The position numbers and the translations under genes are program-made. The notes under the pieces were generated by a model. The model made no database searches and was not told the DNA's origin. It saw only the letters and a program-made list of their open reading frames with translations. This document shows, one piece after another, positions 14,912 through 21,414 of a DNA stretch of 26,055 bases (position 1 is the stretch's first letter; every line of letters starts with the position of its first letter). The DNA is from a virus, in IMG/VR virus record IMGVR_UViG_3300028653_000051, positions 1-26,055 of that record; one strand, given 5' to 3'.

Positions 14912-15636
14912 CAACGATTGTTGCAGGTATGTCTGCCGGCATAAGTGCACGAGCATTTAGTCCGATTCAAATACCTAATATGACATGTTGGTTGTCTACG
15001 TCTGATGCAATAGTTACATTCTCAAACATCGTTACATCGATAACAGATCGGAAAAATTCGTTAGTATTTTCTGCGAATCCAACACAAGTTCAATATACCG
15101 CTAATGATTCTATGTTGGGTGGCAGACCATCATGCACAACTTTTTCGGAATTAGGTTTTACTTTTAGCACTAACATAGTACCATCTGGATCTGCACGTAC
15201 CGTTGTTTCAATTGGGCGTTGTTCTTCGAACGGTGGTGTGACGTTGCTTCAAATGAGCGGAGAAAATACGCATCGAGTTGCGTTTGTTAGATTAAATATT
15301 GGAGGATATCTCGCGGCGAGTGGTGCCGCAAATCTTGTCATAGGTACTTCTGGACCGGTATCGACGGCGGCTAAATGTACTATTTGGACAATGTCGTCTA
15401 CACGCGATATTACGTGCGATGAGGGAACAGGCAATCTTGTAAAAAGTGGTTCGCCATTAGCTACTGACGACACTGGATCAACTGCTGCAGGTGGTAGTTT
15501 GTTGGCGTCAATACCAGGTCTTTTTGGCGCACAACTTTATTCATTGGCTGAATTACTTGTTTACAGCCGTGTGTTAAATGCTACTGAAATTTCATCATTA
15601 CGAAAATATTCTAATAATTTATATGGAACAACGTGA
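14908..15636 (+). CDS. LamG/concanavalin-like surface protein, 242 aa (first of two)
   Basis: Predicted carbohydrate-binding adhesin-like protein. The layout matches LamG/concanavalin A-like phage and bacterial proteins: an N-terminal CWLSTSDAIVTF ... SITDRKNS segment, central strands, and the typical closing helix AELLVYSRVLNATEISSLRKYSNNLYG. The similar protein at 16171 has the same start and end motifs. A few cysteines (CSSN, KCTIW, ITCD) could form no obvious disulphide pattern. The ATG overlaps the previous stop by 4 nt and GAGG precedes it. It probably recognises surface glycans, by family analogy; whether it sits on the head or tail cannot be told. Confidence 0.78.
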   Translation: MTTIVAGMSAGISARAFSPIQIPNMTCWLSTSDAIVTFSNIVTSITDRKNSLVFSANPTQVQYTANDSMLGGRPSCTTFSELGFTFSTNIVPSGSARTVVSIGRCSSNGGVTLLQMSGENTHRVAFVRLNIGGYLAASGAANLVIGTSGPVSTAAKCTIWTMSSTRDITCDEGTGNLVKSGSPLATDDTGSTAAGGSLLASIPGLFGAQLYSLAELLVYSRVLNATEISSLRKYSNNLYGTT

Positions 15637-15680
15637 CATAAATATCGACATAATTGGAGTCAATATACTTATTGTTTAGG
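15637..15680 (+). promoter_or_regulatory. ATACTTAT element and T4-late-like CATAAATA before the 161-aa gene
   Basis: AATATACTTAT ends at 15672 and is followed by TTAGGAAC, a Shine-Dalgarno for the ATG at 15689. CATAAATA (15637-15644), one base from the T4 late promoter TATAAATA, lies 45 nt before the start. Either or both could drive this gene. Confidence 0.42.
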
Positions 15681-15688
15681 AACATTAT

Positions 15689-16174
15689 ATGAGCGGTGGA
15701 TTTAGCCAGTCGTCAGCAGGAGGTAGCATTGTCGGTGGTGCAATGTTAGTCAACATTGCTTCAGGAACGCTTCAACTATCAGGATCTGTTGGAACAGACA
15801 ATGGTGCGCTTGAAACTACACAGCTTCTTGGGATCCCCAAGGCTGCAACTTTGTCAAAAGTGTGGCGATTTCTTGTCACAGGTAGTCAAAGCACACAGTT
15901 ATCATTTTTGACCGCACCACGATCAATGTTGGTGAGCGCAATTTCAGGAAGCAAAGTGTTTTCACTAAAGAGTGACCCATATACTCCTATCTATTATGCA
16001 TTTTCAACAGGTTCAACGGGTGAAAGTGTAAGTTCTACTGATGTAACAGGGGCAACACAGTGTGATACACTTTTTCCAGGTGAAAGATTTGACTTGCAAA
16101 TTCCAATTGGAATAAGTTCACTCATTGTGAGTGCATCGGTGACGAGTTCAATTTCGTTATCGGTGACGTCGTGA
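15689..16174 (+). CDS. small beta-rich structural protein, 161 aa
   Basis: Function unknown. Gly/Ser-rich N-terminus MSGGFSQSSAGGSIVGG, then beta-strand-like segments rich in Ser, Thr and Val, ending in a Ser/Thr-rich tail SVTSSISLSVTS. The PGERFDLQIPIGISSLIV segment parallels one in the 126-aa protein at 14007, which also directly precedes a fibre/LamG-type gene, so this pair of two-gene blocks may be a duplicated module. The start is supported by TAGGAA and the TACTTAT element. The stop overlaps the following GTG start by 4 nt. Likely a surface or fibre-associated protein. Confidence 0.7.
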   Translation: MSGGFSQSSAGGSIVGGAMLVNIASGTLQLSGSVGTDNGALETTQLLGIPKAATLSKVWRFLVTGSQSTQLSFLTAPRSMLVSAISGSKVFSLKSDPYTPIYYAFSTGSTGESVSSTDVTGATQCDTLFPGERFDLQIPIGISSLIVSASVTSSISLSVTS

Positions 16175-16893
16175 ACAGAATAATAACACGTAGGTTAGCA
16201 AGGTTTAAATCACACTGTGATTCACATAATCCACGAAACGTTAATGGTTTATTTTGTTGGATGAGAGCCGATTTGCTAACTACATTAGTTGGATCTGGCG
16301 TAAGTGCTATTAACGATATAAGTGGTAATGGCATTGTTGCAGCGCAAGGCGCGCCAACAACTAGACCAACATTGTCATCAGTCGGTACAAATATTAAACA
16401 TATCGTTTCCGGACCAAATTCGACTTGGTTTCAATTTCAAAATAATGTTTGGTCGTCATTAACGGCCGCCGAGGTATTCATTGTAAGTCGCATAGACGCT
16501 ACAAGCACGTTTGGCACAATTTATGGCATTGGTGGAACTGCTGATGGCTGTTTTTTTACCGGCGGCGGGATATACGATTCATTTGGTTCGACAGTTCGTT
16601 ATAATGCGGGGTCATTTGGTGTTGAAGTACAATCGCCTTTTATATACAACGTAAGTGCGGGTACAAACACATGGACTAATCGTTTAAATGGCGTAATAAA
16701 ATATTCAAATACAAGCAACGTTGTTGCTTGGAATCCAATATCACATTTATTAACGCTTGTAAACACAGATCCTTCAACGTTTTATCTCATTGGAGATTTT
16801 TACGAACTAATTGTGTACAATCATGTGTTATCAGCTAATGAACGATTAATAATCATGTCGTACTTAAGCTCACGTTATAACATAAAAATATGA
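16171..16893 (+). CDS. LamG/concanavalin-like surface protein, 240 aa (second of two)
   Basis: Starts with GTG inside the previous stop (GTGA overlap). After a basic leader (MNRIITRRLARFKSH) comes LFCWMRADLLTTL ... SAINDISGNG, the usual opening of LamG-like domains in phage proteins (W-x-x-AD ... W/I-x-DxSGNG), followed by RPTL and closing with YELIVYNHVLSANERLIIMSYLSSRYNI. This is a stronger match to the fold than the protein at 14908. Expected role is glycan or surface binding. The basic leader might be an anchor to another virion protein. The next gene begins 22 nt downstream. Confidence 0.8.
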   Translation: MNRIITRRLARFKSHCDSHNPRNVNGLFCWMRADLLTTLVGSGVSAINDISGNGIVAAQGAPTTRPTLSSVGTNIKHIVSGPNSTWFQFQNNVWSSLTAAEVFIVSRIDATSTFGTIYGIGGTADGCFFTGGGIYDSFGSTVRYNAGSFGVEVQSPFIYNVSAGTNTWTNRLNGVIKYSNTSNVVAWNPISHLLTLVNTDPSTFYLIGDFYELIVYNHVLSANERLIIMSYLSSRYNIKI

Positions 16894-16915
16894 CAATTGT
16901 TTGATAATTAGTTTT

Positions 16916-18589
16916 ATGTCGTTTAAACATTCGTTATTAACAACAACAAATGGCATTCATTCAATTGATGCTGCAGTATTAGCAAACACTGGTAGTTTTA
17001 GTGGGTTTACTGCGTTTCCGAATAAATCATCGTTTGATTCGACTGACGTTGGAAAAATTGTGTTGCAACAAGACACAGGTGAGCGATATGTGATGACGTC
17101 ATTTTCACCCCCATTGTTTGCGTTACAAGTCAATGGACCTCGTCCTTCGTCTCGACTTGCGTGGCGTACGTCTGCAAATGGAAAATCTGTAGTTGGTTCG
17201 CACTTAGCACTTTCTCTTGACATGTTTTGTAAACCAACACTGTCTGATACTGCAACAATGACAGCGAACGTTGCAGGTTTTACGCTCGCCCTTGCAGAAT
17301 TAGTGTCGGCAGGTGGAGGTAGATTAATCATACCCGCTGCAGGTTGGCATTTTAATGGTTCGCCTACGTGTACAAACTGGAATCACATTACGATTGAGGG
17401 TGAAGGTTATGATACGTCGTATATGTACGTACATGGTCTGACAAACACAATATTTCTTGATGTGATGAACAGCTCAGAAGTCGATTATTGTAATCTGCTA
17501 AATTTTACAATTTATGGTGTTGATATTTCAGGTGCGACTGCAATACGCCAATCTGATTGGGAAGGTGGAAAAATCGACGTCAGGATTAATAACTGGACGG
17601 GGTCAAAGTCAATTGGCGTTGATTTGCGGGGCAGAGAATTAGTACAATGTAATCTTTATATTAACGCAGACATACCGGTTACTGTTCATGAAAATCCGCA
17701 TAATGCAGGATTAGGTATCGATCATTATACTTTTCATCGAAATACGTTATATAGTTCAGATCATACTGAATATGTTTTTAATGTTAAAGATGCATGTGAT
17801 GTAACGAAATGTTCGTGGACAGGACACACAGCGTTAGTTTCAGATGGCGGTGGTTTTTCTTTTACTTCAGGACGTGTTGTTTCAGGATTACACTTCGCAA
17901 ACGTTCGATATGAGAGCGCTGCTTCTGGTTTTGGGATGTCTAATTGGGGGTGGAATCTTGGCGCAACAAATCGATCTAATACAATTAATCTTGTAAACTG
18001 TCAAGGCCAGTTTCAATTATTTAAGGCACGAAATACATTGGGACTTTTACTAATTGGATGTAGATATGAGGGTACAGTAGGAACTGCACTCGACGTAGAT
18101 GGATCATGTAACCAAGTGACGTTGATTGGATTTACAAATAGCGGCGGCGCAGTAATAACGACTGGATTAGTTAACAGCCTTTCCTCAGCAACAATTGGTG
18201 ATGGAGCAGGAAACTACGTTCCTAGTTTTGTAACTTATATACCTTCAACAAACACATTACAAACATCACTCATACAACGTGGCAACGGTGTTTATTCAGG
18301 TGCTATGCGTGTGCCAATGGCACGTGGACAGTCTATCGTGATTGGTGCAATTAATCATCCATGGAGTCATGGACGTATAAACGTAAATGCAATTGCAACA
18401 GACATTGATTCAACAATTTCATATGGCGAGGTCGTACCTTCTGCATATGGTCCTTTTCTTGTGTCAGGCACTACAAACTTTGCAAACACAAACACGGCAA
18501 GTAAATTATGTTTTTATTCTGATGGTACAAATTTTATATTATTGAATAATATTGACCGCGCGTTAGATGTTGCAGTTACGTGGAATTAG
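16916..18589 (+). CDS. beta-helix tailspike/fibre-like protein A, 557 aa
   Basis: The frame is open from a TTG at 16901, but the ATG at 16916 is chosen because the paralogue at 18693 begins with the same MS-K-H pattern. About residues 1-110 are nearly identical to the paralogue (TNGIHSIDAA ... AFPNKSSFDSTDVGKIVLQ) and probably anchor the protein to the virion. Then GGGRLIIPAAGWHFNGSP ... HITIEGEGYDTS marks the first turns of a pectate-lyase-like right-handed beta-helix, with SWTGHTALVSDGG-type turns following. No polysaccharide-lyase catalytic set is evident. The C-terminus is a small beta domain. The likely role is host-surface binding, perhaps degradation. Neighbours are LamG-like and fibre-like genes. 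Confidence 0.85.
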   Translation: MSFKHSLLTTTNGIHSIDAAVLANTGSFSGFTAFPNKSSFDSTDVGKIVLQQDTGERYVMTSFSPPLFALQVNGPRPSSRLAWRTSANGKSVVGSHLALSLDMFCKPTLSDTATMTANVAGFTLALAELVSAGGGRLIIPAAGWHFNGSPTCTNWNHITIEGEGYDTSYMYVHGLTNTIFLDVMNSSEVDYCNLLNFTIYGVDISGATAIRQSDWEGGKIDVRINNWTGSKSIGVDLRGRELVQCNLYINADIPVTVHENPHNAGLGIDHYTFHRNTLYSSDHTEYVFNVKDACDVTKCSWTGHTALVSDGGGFSFTSGRVVSGLHFANVRYESAASGFGMSNWGWNLGATNRSNTINLVNCQGQFQLFKARNTLGLLLIGCRYEGTVGTALDVDGSCNQVTLIGFTNSGGAVITTGLVNSLSSATIGDGAGNYVPSFVTYIPSTNTLQTSLIQRGNGVYSGAMRVPMARGQSIVIGAINHPWSHGRINVNAIATDIDSTISYGEVVPSAYGPFLVSGTTNFANTNTASKLCFYSDGTNFILLNNIDRALDVAVTWN

Positions 18590-18644
18590 TTTTGAACGTC
18601 GTGCAAAAAAAATGAAAAAGATGATGAACGACATTTAACGTAGC

Positions 18645-18660
18645 ATCGCTTTACGCAAAA
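18645..18660 (+). repeat. ATCGCTTTACGCAAAA repeat, copy 1 (after beta-helix gene A)
   Basis: ATCGCTTTACGCAAAA recurs with two changes as ATCGCTTTATGCGAAAA at 20428-20444 in the gap after beta-helix gene B. Both gaps also share CGTGCAA shortly after the stop codon. The repeat suggests the duplicated unit was a gene plus its 3' flank, or that this is a conserved regulatory site. Confidence 0.6.
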
Positions 18661-18692
18661 TGATTTTTTTCACGCGCGACATATTTAATGTT

Positions 18693-20381
18693 ATGTCTAA
18701 ACAACATTCGTCGTTAGCGTCAACAAATGGTATTCATTCAATAGACGCCGCCGTGGTTGCAAACACAGGAAGCTTTAGTTCGTTCACTGCGTTTCCGAAC
18801 AAGTCTTCGTTCGACTCGACTGACGTTGGAAAAATTGTTTTGCAGCAAGATACAAAAGAACGATATCAGATGATATCTGCTTTACCACCTCTGTTTACGT
18901 TGATTAATCAAGGTCCTCGCCCAGGAGCAAGACTCGTACATCGAACAAATGTATCAGGAACAAAAACGCAAGGAACACACTTGGCGCTGTCACTTGACAT
19001 GTTCTGCACTCCGACGCTATATGACAATACGACGATGACAGCAAACGTGAACGGATTTAGCGCAGCCCTTGAAGAGCTGAGAGTAAATGGTGGAGGAAAA
19101 TTGATTGTACCGCCAGGTCAGTGGCACTTTAACGGGTCACCTATGTGTTCTAATTGGAGTCACATCACAATTGAAGGTGAGGGGTACGACACGTCATTGT
19201 TGACAGTGCACGGCTTGACAAACACAATATTTCTTGATGCGAATTCAGGCGCGTCCGAGGTAGACTATTGTCGCATTAGGCAATTAACAATTTATGGAGC
19301 AAATATTTCTGGAGCAACCGCAATTCGTATTACGGATTGGGAAGGTGGTGAGGTAGATGCACGAATCATATTCACTGGAACAAAGTCGGTCGGATTAGAT
19401 ATCCGCGGGCGCGAATTGGTTGATTTGACGTTGTACATTAGCGCTGATTGTCCGGTGTTGGTACATGCAAATCCACATTACACAGTTTCAGGGATGGATC
19501 ATTTTACAATCCATTCTAGCACTTATTATGGGTTTGATAGTACAGAATCAATATGGCGTATCGTTGATAATTGTGACGTGACAAAGTCTACGTGGGTTGG
19601 CCGACATGCACTAGTTACTGATGGAGGAGGATTTGATTTCTCAAATTCTAGGGTTCTGAGCGGTAATACTTTTTATAGCTTGCGACATGAAAGTATAACA
19701 AGTGTCGAAGGTATGCAAAGTATGTGGACACTAAATCTTGCCCCAACCGTTAGAGGTGACCATAATACGTTGTTGAGTTGTCAAGGATCACATTGGCTCA
19801 TTCGCTTACGTAATACATTTGCTACGACGTTGATTGATTGTAGTTATCAGAGCGTTGCAGGAACAGCATTAGATGCAGATGGTAGCAATGATGATTTGGT
19901 ATCAATTGGCTTTTTTAACTCAGGCGGCGCGTGGACTACTGTGGGACTAGTACCAACGTTGGCTTCTATGCCACACGGAGACGGTGCAGGAAATACGACA
20001 TATTCAGTAGTTTCGTACACAAAAGCCAGCAATCCTATGCTATATAGATTATCACAAAAAGGTGATGGCTTATATTCTGGAGGTGAACGAATATCATTGA
20101 CAAAAACAACTTCAATAACGTTGGGTCCAGTGACACACATATCGTTCAAGGGTACAATGCGAGTTAGCGCAATTGCAACAGAAATCGATGCAACTTGGGT
20201 TGATGGAGTTGTTTTGTGTACGTCTTACGGACCACTTTTAATTTCACATAACGAGAACACGCCCACACAATTTTCTAATACAAATGATGCAAATAAATTG
20301 TGTTTATATAACGACTCAGGTAACTTACGTCTAATTAATAACACTAATCGAGACATGGACGTAACGATCGTTTTGAACTAA
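18693..20381 (+). CDS. beta-helix tailspike/fibre-like protein B, 562 aa, paralogue of A
   Basis: Tandem paralogue of the preceding gene. The frame is open from 18660, but ATG 18693 gives an N-terminus MSKQHSSLASTNGIHSID matching paralogue A. The first 60 or so residues are almost identical to A, as are GSPMCSNWSHITIEGEGYDTS and the DWEGG turn; the central helix turns and the C-terminal domain diverge. Synonymous positions differ widely between the copies in the identical region, so the duplication is old or arose by exchange with a related phage. Such pairs often give dual host specificity. A pectate-lyase-like beta-helix fold is expected. A SSM-type amphipathic region or intramolecular chaperone is not visible at the end. 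Confidence 0.85.
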   Translation: MSKQHSSLASTNGIHSIDAAVVANTGSFSSFTAFPNKSSFDSTDVGKIVLQQDTKERYQMISALPPLFTLINQGPRPGARLVHRTNVSGTKTQGTHLALSLDMFCTPTLYDNTTMTANVNGFSAALEELRVNGGGKLIVPPGQWHFNGSPMCSNWSHITIEGEGYDTSLLTVHGLTNTIFLDANSGASEVDYCRIRQLTIYGANISGATAIRITDWEGGEVDARIIFTGTKSVGLDIRGRELVDLTLYISADCPVLVHANPHYTVSGMDHFTIHSSTYYGFDSTESIWRIVDNCDVTKSTWVGRHALVTDGGGFDFSNSRVLSGNTFYSLRHESITSVEGMQSMWTLNLAPTVRGDHNTLLSCQGSHWLIRLRNTFATTLIDCSYQSVAGTALDADGSNDDLVSIGFFNSGGAWTTVGLVPTLASMPHGDGAGNTTYSVVSYTKASNPMLYRLSQKGDGLYSGGERISLTKTTSITLGPVTHISFKGTMRVSAIATEIDATWVDGVVLCTSYGPLLISHNENTPTQFSNTNDANKLCLYNDSGNLRLINNTNRDMDVTIVLN

Positions 20382-20427
20382 TTATGAATCGTGCAACAGA
20401 ATTTAAATTTCAACATAATTAACATTG

Positions 20428-20444
20428 ATCGCTTTATGCGAAAA
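20428..20444 (+). repeat. ATCGCTTTATGCGAAAA repeat, copy 2 (after beta-helix gene B)
   Basis: Second copy of the short repeat at 18645-18660. Here it overlaps the AAAAGGAAG ribosome site of the 86-aa gene that starts at 20455, so part of the similarity could reflect function at a start region. At copy 1 it lies 33 nt before the beta-helix B ATG. Confidence 0.6.
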
Positions 20445-20454
20445 GGAAGTTGAC

Positions 20455-20715
20455 ATGAAAACAGCAAAACTAACTACAACGCTATTGAACAAAATCATCA
20501 AGGAAGAAGTTGCGAAATTTGGTGCCGAAGAAGACGTTGAAAAACGTGCCAAGGACACCGAAGAAGTTGATGCGGATGAAATTGCAGATAGTCTTGAAAA
20601 AAATATTGATTTCATACATGCTTTAAAAATTGAAGAAACTCGCCTCGTCGCTCGCCTTGCAAAAATCAAGGAACAACGACGTAACATGTTAAAGAAGATT
20701 GCAGAAAAGAAGTAA
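20455..20715 (+). CDS. small helical protein with head-targeting-like leader, 86 aa
   Basis: Function unknown. ATG 20455 is chosen for its GGAAG ribosome site 5-6 nt upstream, although the frame is open from 20425. The leader MKTAKLTTTLLNKIIKEEVA has the Ser/Thr, Leu, two aliphatics, Lys-Glu-Glu pattern of the leaders at 7559 and 8156. The remainder is a highly charged coil (EEDVEKRAKDTEEVDADEI) followed by a basic helix with RLARLAKIKEQRR and ending in AEKK. Size, charge and position before the scaffold gene recall small T4 core proteins, but no sequence match is claimed. Confidence 0.72.
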   Translation: MKTAKLTTTLLNKIIKEEVAKFGAEEDVEKRAKDTEEVDADEIADSLEKNIDFIHALKIEETRLVARLAKIKEQRRNMLKKIAEKK

Positions 20716-20731
20716 TTGTTAGAGGTATGTG

Positions 20732-21301
20732 ATGCCAAAAATTCCAAAATATACAACGTTTTCTCCACCCGCAAATGCAAAAAATGTTTTGTTGAATAGA
20801 CTGTTTGCGTCACATGCAAATCCTGATCAACTGCCACCACAATTAACAATTGATCCTGGAAAAGAAATTGATTGTGCAGCAGCAGTTCGTGCGCTAGCGA
20901 CTGCACCCGTTGTTAACGGCGTGGGAGGATTACTTCCACGCGATGGAATTCAACAAGGTAACACGTTACTTTTTCCAAATGGCGTTGACTATACGTTCGC
21001 AGGTAGGTCACTTGACGATCCTACACAAACTCCTGACGTTTCTCAAGTTTCGTGGAAAGTTGCCGGAGATCCTGCAAATCCATACGTTCCAGATTTATCT
21101 TCACCTGGACCTGGCAAAACAGCGGGAACAGACAAAAATGTTGATCCGCAAATTACAGTACAGGATGTGCAGCCAAATTACATTCCTGGACAACCTAACA
21201 GCGCGACGAGAAATCCTGTCGTGACTGGTGCAAAAATTGCAGCAGCAATTAATGCAATTGACACGTCGCTAATAAAAGGAAATTCGGGCGCAAACAACTA
21301 A
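20732..21301 (+). CDS. Pro/Gly-rich unknown structural-type protein, 189 aa
   Basis: Not recognised. The ATG at 20732 follows AGAGG (20721-20725) at normal spacing; an in-frame GTG directly before it is less likely. The protein is rich in Pro, Gly, Asn and Asp (TFSPPANAKN, SSPGPGKTAGTDKN), with few predicted helices until a short C-terminal GAKIAAAINAIDTSLIKG. Such proline-rich extended proteins can be head-associated linkers or vertex proteins, but nothing here is diagnostic. It is the last gene before a terminator at 21327, so it closes the transcription unit that includes the fibres. Confidence 0.7.
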   Translation: MPKIPKYTTFSPPANAKNVLLNRLFASHANPDQLPPQLTIDPGKEIDCAAAVRALATAPVVNGVGGLLPRDGIQQGNTLLFPNGVDYTFAGRSLDDPTQTPDVSQVSWKVAGDPANPYVPDLSSPGPGKTAGTDKNVDPQITVQDVQPNYIPGQPNSATRNPVVTGAKIAAAINAIDTSLIKGNSGANN

Positions 21302-21326
21302 AAATAGTAATTTCTTAAATTATGAC

Positions 21327-21357
21327 AACGCACTTTTTGTGGTGCGTTTGTTATTTT
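21327..21357 (+). terminator. Rho-independent terminator before the scaffold gene
   Basis: AACGCAC (21327-21333) pairs with GTGCGTT (21342-21348) around an 8-base loop, followed by the T-rich tail TTGTTATTTT. The stop of the preceding gene is 26 nt upstream. Its presence argues against the frame-compatible ATG at 21322 as the scaffold start. Confidence 0.7.
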
Positions 21358-21389
21358 AACAAACTTTTTTGTGATTGTTCACATATGAC

Positions 21390-21414
21390 GAATAATTATG
21401 TGTTGGTACATATG
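21390..21414 (+). promoter_or_regulatory. GAATAATTAT element with GTTGGT-CATATG start-site block before the scaffold
   Basis: GAATAATTATGTGTTGGTACATATG (25 bases to the ATG) differs at three positions from the stretch before the 125-aa gene at 4754-4778 and has identical spacing. It sits 33 nt after a terminator, so it is a good candidate for the promoter/leader of the scaffold-capsid unit. Confidence 0.5.

Noticed and set aside
20403-20906. 167-codon open frame on the minus strand
   Set aside because: Runs antisense across two supported genes and a gap, Ser/Phe-rich as typical for the complement of Lys/Glu-rich coding; no start signal.
21322-21411. ATG 21322 as start of the scaffold gene
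   Set aside because: It would include a hydrophobic, Cys-rich N-terminus and overlap a Rho-independent terminator (21327-21357); the ATG at 21412 follows a conserved start-site block.
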